From positions 1 to 48,371 of the IMG/VR virus record IMGVR_UViG_3300025102_007024: DNA of 48,371 bases; one strand, 5' to 3'. Below, piece by piece: positions 35,601 to 43,700 of this stretch (its first letter is position 1; the number at the start of each line of letters is the position of its first letter). The DNA comes from a virus. A model generated the notes under the pieces. That model ran no database searches and was not told the DNA's origin. It saw only the letters and a list, made by a program, of their open reading frames with translations. The position numbers and the translations under genes are program-made.

Positions 35601-38576
35601 ATATTCGCGCAAGGGTCTAGTGCAATAGACGGTTCCGGAACAGCAAATAGAGTAGTAGCTTGGTGTGATACTAATACAATTGGAGCTAGTAATGTTACTA
35701 CAACTGAACTTAACTGTCTTGATGGATTAACTTCAACTACAGCTGAACTTAACAAGCTAGATGGCTTTAACGGGGGTGTAAACGACCTTAACTATGCTAA
35801 GACATTATGCGATACTGGAGTAACTGGTACTGAATTTAATTGCTTGGACGGTTTAACTGCTACTACATCTGAACTTAATAAGCTCGATGGAGTAACAGCT
35901 ACAACATCCGAACTAAATTGTGTAGATGGTTTAACTGCTACTACATCTGAACTAAACTGCTTAGATGGTCTTACTTCAACTACAGCAGAGCTTAACTGCT
36001 TAGATGGATTAACCTCTACTACAGCAGAGCTTAACTGCCTCGATGGTCTTACTTCAACTACAGCTGAATTGAATACCTTAGATGGCTTTACTGGCGATGT
36101 AAACGATCTCAACTATGCTAAAGATTTAAAAGCAACTGGAGTAACAACTACGGAGTTTGATTGTCTAGACGGATTAACCTCGACTACTACAGAGTTAAAC
36201 AAGCTCGATGGGGTTACTTCACAAACCTGCGAACTTAATTGTGTTGATGGGTTAACATCTACAACAGCTGAATTGAATACCTTAGATGGCTTTACAGGAG
36301 ATGTTAATGATCTTAACTATGCTAAAGACTTAAAAGCAACCGGCGTTACTACTACGGAGTTTAATTGTCTAGACGGATTAACCTCGACTACTACAGAGTT
36401 AAACAAGCTCGATGGAGTAACAGCTACAACATCCGAACTAAATTGTGTAGATGGTTTAACTGCTACTACATCTGAACTTAACAAGCTTGATGGAGTTACA
36501 TCTTCAACCGCTGAACTTAATTGCGTTGATGGCTTAACTTCAACTACAACAGAGCTTAATTTACTTGATGGTTCTTCAGCTAATACTGTAGTAAATAGTA
36601 AAGCAGCTATATACGGTTCTAGCGGAGAATTAGCGGGTACTCTATCTACCGCAGCTCAAACCAATATAACATCATTAGGTACTCTAACAACCTTAACTGT
36701 AGATGATATAACTCTCAATGGATCAACTATTTCTGATAGCGGAGCTTTAACAATAAGTAGTGGTGACGATGTTATTATAGATGCTGAAAGCGATATTAAT
36801 CTAGATGCTAATGGTGCAGATATACGGTTTAAAGATAATGGATCCATTATTGGTGCTTTTCAAAATAGCTCAAGTAATTTTGTTATAAAGTCTGGGCAAA
36901 ATAATAAAGATATAATCTTTTGTGGTGTAGATAATTCTACAGATATAGCAGCTCTTACGTTGGATATGTCAGATGCAGGGTCTGCTACGTTTAATAATGA
37001 TGTTACAGTTCAAGGTGACCTAACTGTCACCGGTGACTTTACTTGCAAAGATACTATTGTTACGGTTACTTCTGCGCTATCTGTAACCAACACAGGTACC
37101 GGACCTGCTCTTTTTGTAAGACAAGATGGCACACAACCTATAGCACACTTTATTGATAAGAATGGAGATGATATTCTTTTTGCTGATGACGGTAAGATAT
37201 GTATTGGTAATAGTAAATTAGTTCTTAATGGTACAGCAGTTACCTCTACAGCTGCTGAACTAAACAAACTAGATGGAGTTACTTCTACAGCAACTGAACT
37301 TAATTGCGTTGATGGTCTTACAGCTACTACAGCAGAGTTAAATTGCTTAGATGGTCTTACTTCAACTACAGCTGAACTGAATACTTTAGATGGATTTAAT
37401 GGTGACGTCAATGATCTTAACTACGCTAAGACATTATGCGATACCGGAGTAACTGGTACGGAGTTTAATTGCTTAGACGGTCTCACTTCACAGACCTGCG
37501 AACTTAATTGCTTGGATGGATTAAACTCCACCACTACTGAACTAAATTGCTTAGATGGATTGACATCAACTACAGCTGAGCTGAATACTTTGGACGGCTT
37601 TAATGGCGATGTAAACGATCTTAACTATGCTAAGACGCTATGTGATACTGGAGTAACTGGCACAGAGTTCAACTGCTTGGATGGTTTAACAGCTACTACA
37701 TCTGAATTGAATAAGCTTGATGGAGTAACAGCTACAACATCTGAACTTAATTGTGTTGATGGTCTTACTGCTACTACATCTGAATTGAATAAGCTAGATG
37801 GAGTAACAGCTACAGCTTCAGAACTAAATTGCGTTGATGGTCTTACTTCTACAACAGCTGAACTGAATACTTTGGACGGCTTCAATGGCGATGTAAACGA
37901 TCTTAATTATGCTAAGACGTTATGTGATACTGGAGTAACTGGTACTGAATTTAACTGCCTCGATGGTTTAACTGCTACTACATCTGAGTTAAATAAGCTA
38001 GATGGAGTTACATCTTCAACTGCTGAACTTAATTGTGTAGATGGTTTAACTGCTACTACATCTGAACTAAACTGTTTAGATGGTCTTACATCAACTACAT
38101 CTGAATTAAACTTACTCGATGGTATAACAGCAGGAACAGTTTCAGCTTCTAAAGCAGTTATAGTTGATTCAAATAAAGATATAACAGGCTTTAGAAACTT
38201 TACTAATACAGGTTGTATGACTGTATGTGGTCACTTACAAGCATGCTCTAAAGCGTTCGTTATTGATCACCCAACTAAACCAGGTAAGAAACTAAGACAT
38301 GGAGCAGTTGAGGCCCCGGAATGGAGTGTACATTATAGAGGTATAACCGATAATGATTGTATCGATCTTCCTGATTATTGGGATGGATTAGTAAGAAAAG
38401 ATTCTGTAACTACAATGCTCACTCCTTTAGAAAAACAGCAAGACTTATATGTTGTATCACAAGATAATGACTATGTTTGTGTGGGTGGCGTTACTGGATG
38501 TTATAACTATATAGTATATGGAGAACGTAAGGATATAGATAAACTCGAAGTAGAAACAGATGGCGACACAAGTTAA
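26694..38576 (+). CDS. Giant repetitive tail fibre protein, 3960 residues
   Basis: An 11.9 kb open frame, roughly 400 kDa. It alternates collars with SAGRDLADIF (eight copies), strand-rich T(A/V)G(T/S)GLSGGGTxGxVTL modules, VGIGTxxPGExLTVSGNISS modules typical of phage fibres, and long tandem runs of a 13-residue repeat, LTSTTAELNCLDG. I count about 104 LDG and 15-20 VDG units. A 29-residue variant, FNGDVNDLNYAKTLCDTG then VTGTEFNCLDG, recurs. A distal domain (KAFVIDHPTKPGKKLRHGAVE then LPDYW) ends it and matches a C-terminal domain in bacterial and phage surface proteins. Well over 100 cysteines occur, mostly in NCLDG. Likely a trimeric long fibre. The AATAAATA box lies upstream. Confidence 0.85.
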   Translation: MSNKDFKVKNGLTVTESLSVGAGANVVGLSASSTRNGFVSAGRDLADIFGGSGSGTIEGVTAGSGLSGGGTSGTVTLTVGRGDGVTITDNTVAVDSTVVRTSGNQTIAGCKTFSDNTTITGNLSVTGDITCIDTTISTTSALSVVNAGTGPALFVQQDGSQPIAHFVDKNGDDIFFNDNGTIQTPYLSAGRNTCFGNCVGIGTNSPDYTLDVAGDIGVDQYIYHNGDPNTYLNFTDDRLRFNIGGISYIDLNDAGAQPHDITFNDGGNNVDVTIKGTGANEGNPLLKTDASTNRVGINGIGAPEAELEVDGTILATGSDPHIGIGTTSPGEALTVSGNISSNGSLSASGSGFNYLEGRLGINTNRPDYMLDVAGSVGIGACLIHNGDDDTFISFSDDDINIQAGGVNFIDITQDTNNEITFNETGADIDFRAEGDSDTHLLFVDAGNDKIGIGTAAPGEKLTVGGSISSNGHFTTESLSVSSTNNGILSAGRDLADIFATSAGNVDGSGTADTVTLWADSNTICSSPVTKTELGCLDGLAATTAELNCLDGLTATTAELNCLDGLTSQTCELNCLDGLNSTTAELNTLDGFTGDKDDLNYAKDLKATGVTTTEFNCLDGLTSQTCELNCLDGLNSTTTELNCLDGLTATTAELNRVDGVTENVQLQTAQLSSISVKTIGESSQTIAGDLSSNGHFTTESLSVSSTNNGILSAGRDLADIFATSAGNITGVTAGTGLSGGGTNGDVTLDIGRGDGITLTNNAVAVDGTVLRTTGAEATGLSATSTLNGIVSAGRDLDTIFQTVITGAASTITDSNVTGDRAVISNGDGKIAVSNVTATELGCLDGLTSQTCELNCLDGLNSTTAELNTLDGFTGDKDDLNYAKDLKATGVTTTEFDCLDGLTSQTCELNCLDGLNSTTAELNCLDGLTATTAELNYSDGVTSNIQTQLDNTVHLTGKASQAVTSKLSATELYSGSVSVSSTNGGIISAGRDLADIFATTSGNVDGEGTADTVTLWADSNTICSSPVTKTELGCLDGLAATTAELNCLDGLTATTAELNTLDGFNGDVSVLNYAKTLCDTGVTGTEFNCLDGLTSQTCELNCLDGLNSTTAELNCLDGLTATTAELNRVDGVTENIQLAVAQLSSIKQDCITLTASRALVSNGSGKVGVSGVTSTELGCLDGLTSTTAELNTLDGFTGDKDDLNYAKDLKATGVTTTEFDCLDGLAATTAELNCLDGLTSTTAELNCLDGLTATTAELNFSDGVTSNIQDQIDATVKTTGNQTVAGCKTFTGNTTITGNLSVTGDITCIDTVFSVTSALSVVNEGTGPALVVQQNGSEPIAHFIDKNGDDIFFNDNGTIQTPYLSSGRNTCFTNCIFVCGDVDVNGNLETDAISINGTTVSSTAAELNCLDGLTSTTAELNTLDGFTGDKDDLNYAKDLKATGVTTTEFNCLDGLSSTTAELNTLDGFNGDVSVLNYAKTLCDTGVTGTEFNCLDGLTSQTCELNCLDGLNSTTAELNCLDGLTSTTAELNCLDGLTSTTAELNYSDGVTSNIQTQLDNKVQLTGKVSQAITSKLSANELYSRSVSVSSTNGGIISAGRDLADIFAISAGNITGVTAGTGLSGGGTEGDVTIDIGRGDGITLTNDAIAVNDTVLRTTGNQSIGGEKTFTDDISIAGKIIHNGDTDTFINLTDDDINIQAGGVNFIDITQDTSNEITFNEGGADIDFRAEGSSNTHLLFVNAGNNRVGIGTDDPDYKLDVAGSMGINEYIYHNGDGDTYLRFAPNEVNLVAGGKSAIKYVAADGKIILNNTNENVDVHIMAEDNTELLATDAANNKVGINTTTPNEALTVIGNISSNGHFSTESLNVSSTNGGILSAGRDLADIFAQGGTAVDGSGSADTVTLWADSNTLCNSVVTKTELGCLDGLTATTAELNCLDGLTSTTAELNTLDGFNGDVNDLNYAKTLCDTGVTGTEFNCLDGLTSQTCELNCLDGLNSTTTELNCLDGLTSTTAELNCLDGLTSTTAELNCLDGLTSTTAELNCLDGLTSTTAELNCLDGLTATTAELNRVDGVTENLQLQTAQLSSIKQDCITLTASRALVSNGSGKVTASSITSTELGCLDGLTSTTAELNTLDGFNGDVNDLNYAKTLCDTGVTGTEFNCLDGLTSTTAELNTLDGFTGDKDDLNYAKDLKATGVTTTEFNCLDGLTSTTAELNCLDGLTSTTAELNCLDGLTATTTELNYVDGVTSSIQTQLNGTVKTTGDQTIAGVKTFSNNVNVEGNLSVTGDITCIETIYSITSALSVTNTGTGPALFVKQDGSQPIAHFIDKNGDDILFADDGKICIGNSKLVLNGTTVSSTAAELNCLDGLTSTTTELNCLDGLTSTTTELNCLDGLTSTTAELNCLDGLTSTTAELNCLDGLTSTTAELNTLDGFNGDVNDLNYAKTLCDTGVTGTEFNCLDGLTSQTCELNCLDGLTSTTAELNCLDGLTATTAELNRVDGVTENLQLQTAQLSSIKQDCITLTASRALVSTGAGKVTASSITSTELGCLDGLTSTTAELNTLDGFNGDVNDLNYAKTLCDTGVTGTEFNCLDGLTSTTAELNCLDGLTSTTAELNTLDGFNGDVDDLNYAKTLCDTGVTGTEFNCLDGLTSTTTELNCLDGLVSTTLELNRISGFTGNATDLNYAATLLATGVTGTEFNCLDGLTSTTAELNCLDGLTSTTAELNCLDGLTSTTAELNTLDGFTGDVNDLNYAKDLKATGVTDTEFNCLDGLTSTTSELNCLDGLTSTTAELNCLDGLTSTTAELNCLDGLTATTTELNYVDGVTSSIQTQLNGTVKTTGAQTVAGTKNFSGNICVGGSISHTGDSDTKLDFALADNIFLCTGNEQRIHASNSGVVINDVGASTDLRVEGNTDENLLFVDGSADKVGIGTSSPGEKLTVSGNLSSNGHITTESISVSSTDGGILSAGRDLADIFAQGSSAIDGSGTANRVVAWCDTNTIGASNVTTTELNCLDGLTSTTAELNKLDGFNGGVNDLNYAKTLCDTGVTGTEFNCLDGLTATTSELNKLDGVTATTSELNCVDGLTATTSELNCLDGLTSTTAELNCLDGLTSTTAELNCLDGLTSTTAELNTLDGFTGDVNDLNYAKDLKATGVTTTEFDCLDGLTSTTTELNKLDGVTSQTCELNCVDGLTSTTAELNTLDGFTGDVNDLNYAKDLKATGVTTTEFNCLDGLTSTTTELNKLDGVTATTSELNCVDGLTATTSELNKLDGVTSSTAELNCVDGLTSTTTELNLLDGSSANTVVNSKAAIYGSSGELAGTLSTAAQTNITSLGTLTTLTVDDITLNGSTISDSGALTISSGDDVIIDAESDINLDANGADIRFKDNGSIIGAFQNSSSNFVIKSGQNNKDIIFCGVDNSTDIAALTLDMSDAGSATFNNDVTVQGDLTVTGDFTCKDTIVTVTSALSVTNTGTGPALFVRQDGTQPIAHFIDKNGDDILFADDGKICIGNSKLVLNGTAVTSTAAELNKLDGVTSTATELNCVDGLTATTAELNCLDGLTSTTAELNTLDGFNGDVNDLNYAKTLCDTGVTGTEFNCLDGLTSQTCELNCLDGLNSTTTELNCLDGLTSTTAELNTLDGFNGDVNDLNYAKTLCDTGVTGTEFNCLDGLTATTSELNKLDGVTATTSELNCVDGLTATTSELNKLDGVTATASELNCVDGLTSTTAELNTLDGFNGDVNDLNYAKTLCDTGVTGTEFNCLDGLTATTSELNKLDGVTSSTAELNCVDGLTATTSELNCLDGLTSTTSELNLLDGITAGTVSASKAVIVDSNKDITGFRNFTNTGCMTVCGHLQACSKAFVIDHPTKPGKKLRHGAVEAPEWSVHYRGITDNDCIDLPDYWDGLVRKDSVTTMLTPLEKQQDLYVVSQDNDYVCVGGVTGCYNYIVYGERKDIDKLEVETDGDTS
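27054..27240 (+). repeat. NLSVTGDITC / GPALFVxQDGxQPIAHF module, copy 1
   Basis: A module of about 60 residues found four times in the giant gene: here, at 30580-30766, at 33522-33705 and at 37010-37200. It begins with GNLSVTGDITC, runs through ALSVVNAGTGPALFV, and ends with AHFVDKNGDDI. Copies differ mostly by conservative changes. Confidence 0.7.
28260..38130 (+). repeat. Tandem 39-base repeats (13-residue LDG unit) in the giant gene
   Basis: The unit encodes LTSTTAELNCLDG. It occurs in blocks at about 28268-28676, 29206-29510, 29770-30090, 30209-30480, 30895-31330, 32434-32895, 33025-33420, 33760-34190, 34310-35160, 35695-36580 and 37250-38120. Between blocks lie collar or strand modules. 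Third-position changes are common while the protein is kept, so selection acts on the protein. Some neighbouring units are base-identical. Confidence 0.85.
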
Positions 38577-39234
38577 ACAACATATAGTAACTGACGACTT
38601 AGTCTTTTGTGTAGATAAAAATGACCCTAAATGTAATTTTTATGGTACTGCTAAAGATAGAGCTCAAAATATTACTACAGCAAGTAATAATAGCACTAGT
38701 CAAAATTATTCTACTGACTCGGTATCTAGTTTTTTGAGTGATGCGTCTCAAATAACTGCTATGGTTTGGATAACTAAAACTAGCACATCTACAGGTTATG
38801 CTGAACATCCTCTTAATAAATGGCAAACATCTGGTAACGCTTTAGGTGGTGCAGCATTAATTTTATATCATTTTGGTAATTATAATAGTAACGGGGATGA
38901 TGGAGAGTTTGGATTTTATACAGGATTAGGAGGATCATGGTCTGGTACTAGTAGAACTACTTTAGTTGTAGGAGATTCAGCTTTTCTATGCTATCAGTAT
39001 ACCGCTAGTACAGGTTCTCAATTTTGGAGAGATGGTGAAAAAGTTCACGCGTCAAGAGAAAATACAGGTTTAGGAAATTTAGGTACAGACAGCGTTGGTA
39101 GAAATTTTATACTGTATACTGGACCTGCTAGTAATAATTCGTATATATCAAAAGTAATGATATATGATAAAGATGTGGATGATGATGTAATTATTCATAA
39201 TTATAACGTAACTAAATCAAGATTCGGACACTAA
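38560..39234 (+). CDS. LamG/ConA-like lectin-fold virion protein, first of three
   Basis: A 224-residue protein opening with VTDDLVFCVDKNDPKC, the start pattern shared by the next two genes and by many marine-phage LamG proteins (a short GLxxxxDAxN strand). The middle shows QITAMVWITKTST and then FGFYTG, and the end has SKVMIYDKDVDDDVIIHNYN followed by KSRFG, the closing strands and hook of a concanavalin-like sandwich. The start overlaps the giant gene by 17 bases. Such proteins commonly bind glycans, so receptor recognition is likely, but specificity is not visible. Confidence 0.65.
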   Translation: MATQVKQHIVTDDLVFCVDKNDPKCNFYGTAKDRAQNITTASNNSTSQNYSTDSVSSFLSDASQITAMVWITKTSTSTGYAEHPLNKWQTSGNALGGAALILYHFGNYNSNGDDGEFGFYTGLGGSWSGTSRTTLVVGDSAFLCYQYTASTGSQFWRDGEKVHASRENTGLGNLGTDSVGRNFILYTGPASNNSYISKVMIYDKDVDDDVIIHNYNVTKSRFGH

Positions 39235-39235
39235 T

Positions 39236-39955
39236 ATGAGTTATAATCAACAACCAAGAGCAGCTACTGATGGCCTTATCTTTTGTATAGATGCTGGTAA
39301 TCCAAAATGTATGAAAGATGGTCAAACTACAGCTAAAGATTTAGTTCAAGGATATGAGTTGACTGGAGCTAATGGTACCCCAGGTACCGGAACACATACT
39401 CCTAACACTGCTAACTTTCCAGCTTTTAATGGATTATACGGGGGCATTTTTGACTTTAATGGAGGAAGAGGAATGAATGTAGAGGGTGATTTAGGCTCTC
39501 ATACCAGTCATAGTATTTCAATGTGGTATTATAAAAATAGTGACGGTGTCCACTATTTTACAGATGCTAGAAATGGTGCCGGTACATGGTTTTTAAGTAA
39601 TTATACAAACCAGAACATTAATTATTCTAACGGTCTCTCCTATAACTTTGATGTATCTTATGATGCAGATAATAGTAATTTTATTAATAGATGGCAACAT
39701 ATGGTAGTTACAAGTGATAGTAGTGGCTCACAAATTTTTATAGATGGTACTAAAAGAACGCCAACTGGTAGTAATAGTTATGATGAAGACTTAGGAGTTA
39801 ATTTTAGAATAGGTACTCGTTATACTACAAGTAATGAGTGGACTGGTTATATGGGGCCTATACATATCTATAATAGAGTATTAACTCAAGAAGAAGTTTC
39901 TATGAACTATAATGCATTTAAAGAACGATTTAAGAACAGCCCATCAGTCTCATGA
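39236..39955 (+). CDS. LamG/ConA-like lectin-fold virion protein, second of three
   Basis: A 239-residue paralogue of its neighbours. TDGLIFCIDAGNPKC opens it, IFDFNGGRGMNVEGD and HSISMWYYKN form the sandwich core, NRWQHMVVTSD is the LamG signature strand, IFIDGTKR follows, and GPIHIYNRVLTQEEVSMNYN with a following FKERF closes it. This one is closest to the LamG profile. It starts two bases after the upstream stop and overlaps the next gene by 4 bases (ATGA). The three paralogues share ends but differ in the middle, where a ligand site would lie. Confidence 0.78.
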   Translation: MSYNQQPRAATDGLIFCIDAGNPKCMKDGQTTAKDLVQGYELTGANGTPGTGTHTPNTANFPAFNGLYGGIFDFNGGRGMNVEGDLGSHTSHSISMWYYKNSDGVHYFTDARNGAGTWFLSNYTNQNINYSNGLSYNFDVSYDADNSNFINRWQHMVVTSDSSGSQIFIDGTKRTPTGSNSYDEDLGVNFRIGTRYTTSNEWTGYMGPIHIYNRVLTQEEVSMNYNAFKERFKNSPSVS

Positions 39956-40758
39956 GTGTATCACATAACAATACTTCTGTAATTACAGATGACTTAGTAT
40001 TATATATTGATGTTAATAATCCTAAGTGTGTTGATGCCAGTGCTGCTTTAACTTCAAGTACTAAATTAAAAAATTTAGCAGGAGGGTCATATTCAGATAT
40101 TCAACTTGGAGTTTATGACACCGGAGCTGTACCAGAAATGCAATTTATAAAACACGAACAAACTGGTTTATGGATATATGACCAAGATGGGGTAAGTGAT
40201 ACTGGTGAAAATCCTGGATGGTTATCTGATGCTAACTACGATAGAACAGATGATGACAACAACTTTACGTTCATTTGTTGGTATAAATATCCGTTTGGGA
40301 ATAGTACACAAAGAGCTCAAAATATTTACGGGGGAGGATTCCAATCTAAAACTTCATTTGTTTTAACTTGGAGTGGTACTAGTTCAAGCAGAGGTATACT
40401 TAGATATCCTAATACTAGTACTACAGGTAGTTACTCTAATACCAGTACTCAATTTAGTAGTAATGAGCAATGGGTATGCTTCGCAGCAACGGATAAAAAT
40501 GTATCAGGAGGCACATATGAAACTAAATTTTATTTTAATGGACTACTATTTGGTACCTCTACCGCAGGTGCGTCATTTGTAGCTCCTACTGGTAATAATA
40601 AATTTACATGGGGAAGTTGGAGTGGTGGTTATGGAGCAGCTACAATGAAATCTAATCTTTTCATGTATTATAATAGAACCTTAACAGCAGAAGAGATCAT
40701 GCATAACTATCTAGCAACTAGAGAGAAGTTTGGATCCTTACATGATCTTGACAATTAG
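39952..40758 (+). CDS. LamG/ConA-like lectin-fold virion protein, third of three
   Basis: A 268-residue paralogue. VITDDLVLYIDVNNPKC opens it, NFTFICWYKYPF and QWVCFAATDKN are core strands, KFYFNGLLFGTST follows, and SNLFMYYNRTLTAEEIMHNY with a following TREKFG closes it. It has the same start and finish as the two genes before it. The acidic DDDN stretch and several Trp residues in the middle may form a ligand surface. It is separated from the 1461-residue fibre by only 18 bases containing a TATAAATA box. Confidence 0.72.
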   Translation: MSVSHNNTSVITDDLVLYIDVNNPKCVDASAALTSSTKLKNLAGGSYSDIQLGVYDTGAVPEMQFIKHEQTGLWIYDQDGVSDTGENPGWLSDANYDRTDDDNNFTFICWYKYPFGNSTQRAQNIYGGGFQSKTSFVLTWSGTSSSRGILRYPNTSTTGSYSNTSTQFSSNEQWVCFAATDKNVSGGTYETKFYFNGLLFGTSTAGASFVAPTGNNKFTWGSWSGGYGAATMKSNLFMYYNRTLTAEEIMHNYLATREKFGSLHDLDN

Positions 40759-40759
40759 A

Positions 40760-40767
40760 TATAAATA
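40760..40767 (+). promoter_or_regulatory. Late promoter TATAAATA for the 1461-residue fibre
   Basis: TATAAATA is the exact T4 late consensus and ends 9 bases before the ATG at 40777. It is the best consensus match in the window. Confidence 0.65.
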
Positions 40768-40776
40768 TATAAAGAT

Positions 40777-43700
40777 ATGGCTAACGTATTAATTCAACCA
40801 GTATCTGGAGCAATCCAATTTAACAACGAAACATGTGGAAGTTCTACAGTTCCTGATCTATCAAGTAATGGAGTTAAGTTGTTTCAAGTTGATGATTCAG
40901 GATTACAGGTTGAAAGTCATTTCGGAGGCTTAACAGGAGGAACCAGATTTTCAGTTGCAGGTGATGGAGGCCAGTTATTAAGCATTACAGATTCTTTAAC
41001 TGGTGATGTTTTCTCAGTAAACGATGCATCTGGATTACCTATAATTAATGTTAATTCATGTATAGATGATGTTGTAAAAGTAGGTTCATTCAATACAAAT
41101 GCTTTAGTTGTATCTGGAGGAAGCGTTGCGATTGGCACTGATAAGGTTATATCTAATCAATTATCAATTGCTGGTAAGTTGAGCGCTGCGGATGAAATAG
41201 CAGCTACTTCACTAGATATATCTGGCAACGTTGATATTGATGGTACTTTAGAAACAGATGCGCTATCTCTTAATGGTACTACTGTTACTTCTACAGCAGC
41301 AGAGCTTAACAAGCTTGATGGAGTAACAGCTACAGCTTCAGAACTAAATTGTGTAGATGGTCTTACTTCTACGACAGCAGAGCTTAATACTTTAGATGGA
41401 TTTAACGGAGATGTTAATGATCTTAATTATGCTAAGACATTATGCGATACCGGAGTAACCGGTACTGAGTTCAACTGCCTCGATGGATTAACTGCTACTA
41501 CATCTGAATTGAATAAGCTTGACGGAGTAACAGCTACAGCTTCAGAACTAAATTGTGTAGATGGCCTTACTTCTACGACAGCAGAGCTTAATACTTTAGA
41601 TGGTTTTAACGGCGACGTCAATGATCTTAACTATGCTAAGACGTTATGTGATACAGGAGTAACTGGTACTGAATTTAACTGCCTTGATGGTCTTACTTCA
41701 ACTACTACAGAGTTAAATAAGCTAGATGGGGTTACTTCTTCTACAGCAGAACTAAATTGTGTAGATGGATTAACTGCTACTACATCAGAACTAAACTGCT
41801 TAGATGGTCTTACTGCTACTACAACAGAGCTTAATTATGTTGATGGAGTAACCAGTAGTATCCAAACACAACTTAATTCTAAAGGATCTGGAGATATAAC
41901 AGGCGTAACAGCTGGTACAAATCTTAATGGTGGAGGATCATCCGGAAGTGTAACAGTAAATCTTGACAGTGGTCTTACTGGTCTTACTTGTGTTGTTGTA
42001 GACGATATTACTATAAATGGTTCGCTTATAAGTAATGCTGGACAAGGCCATCTTTGTGTATGTGGTGGAGGTGATATTGCACTTGATTCATCTAATGGTG
42101 ATATAAAGCTTCGTGATGCTGGTACTGATTATGCACGATTTTTAGATACTAGTAATAATTTTATAATCCAAAGCCTAGGTAACGATAAAGACATGATCTT
42201 TTGTGGATGTGATGGTGGTTCTGCTATTAATGCATTAACGTTAGATATGTCAGATGCAGGTAAGGCTTTATTTAATAACGCCGCATGCATGAAACAGCTG
42301 TGCATTGTAGATGGTTCTCCAGTCTTAATTTTACAAGATAATTCAGACGATGACGATCATCATATTCAATTTATTAATAACAGTGGTACTGTTGATTATG
42401 AAATAAGAACGCAAGATCCCACTAGTGGGGGCGGAGGAGACGGTCTTTATATAGGATCTTGTCAAAGTGATGGTGAAGTTGTTATATTTACTAATGATAC
42501 TCATGCTTTAACTTTAGCTGCTAATCAAAGGGCGACTTTTGCAGATGAAGTTTGCATGGGTAACAGTAAGCTGGTTCTTAATGGTACGGCAGTTACTTCT
42601 ACAGCAGCAGAGCTTAATAAGCTAGATGGAGTTACTTCTACTGCTACTGAACTTAACTGTGTAGATGGTCTTACTTCAACTACAGCTGAACTTAACAAGC
42701 TCGATGGCTTTAACGGGGATGTTACCGATCTTAATTATGCTAAGACATTATATGATACAGGAGTAACTGGTACAGAATTTAATTGTTTAGACGGCTTAAC
42801 AGCTACTACTTCAGAGTTAAACAAGCTTGATGGAGTTACCGCTACTACTGCTGAACTTAATTGTGTAGATGGTCTTACTGCTACTACAACAGAGCTCAAT
42901 TATGTTGATGGAGTTACAAGCAGTATTCAAACACAAATTAATTCTAAGGGTACAGGTACGGTTGATGGTTCCGGAACAGCTAATAGAGTTGTAGCTTGGT
43001 GTGATACTGACACAGTTGGAGCTAGTAATGTTACTGTAACTGAGCTTAACTGTCTTGATGGATTAACTTCAACTACAGCAGAGCTTAACAAGCTTGATGG
43101 AGTAACAGCTACAGCTTCAGAACTAAATTGTGTAGATGGTCTTACTGCTACTACTTCAGAGTTGAATACCTTAGATGGGTTTACAGGTGATGTAAACGAT
43201 CTTAACTATGCAGAAACATTAAAAGCAACCGGAGTAACCGGTACTGAGTTTAACTGCTTAGATGGGCTAACAGCTACTACATCTGAACTTAACAAGCTTG
43301 ATGGTGTTACCTCGACTACTGCAGAATTAAATTGTGTTGATGGTTTAACCGCTACTACTACAGAGCTTAATTATGTTGATGGGGTTACTAGCAGTATTCA
43401 AACACAACTTAATTCTAAAGGATCTGGAGATATAACAGGTGTAACAGCTGGTACAAATCTTAATGGTGGAGGATCGTCCGGAAGTGTAACAGTAAATCTT
43501 GACAGTGGTCTTACTGGCCTTACTTGTGTTGTTGTAGATGATATTACAATTAATGGTTCTACTATTTCTGATAGTGGAGATTTTACTTTAGATGTTGGTG
43601 GTGATATTACCTTCGATGCTGGTGGCGGTGATATCATATTAAGTGATGATGGAACAATAGTTGGTACTCTTAGTTTAAATCAGAACAGCGGAGACTTTGA

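Noticed and set aside
29090-37885. Many minus-strand open frames (for example rich in VNPSKQLSSAVV) opposite the giant fibre.
   Set aside because: They are the reverse reading of the same coding repeats, lack starts with plausible signals, and have repetitive composition imposed by the plus strand.
28260-38130. Regularly spaced 39-base repeats that look like a CRISPR array.
   Set aside because: The repeats are tandem, without unique spacers, and lie in one open frame of 3960 codons; variation is mostly silent.
40373-40582. Second plus-strand frame of 69 codons inside the third LamG gene.
   Set aside because: It lies in another frame of a supported gene and has no family or signal support.
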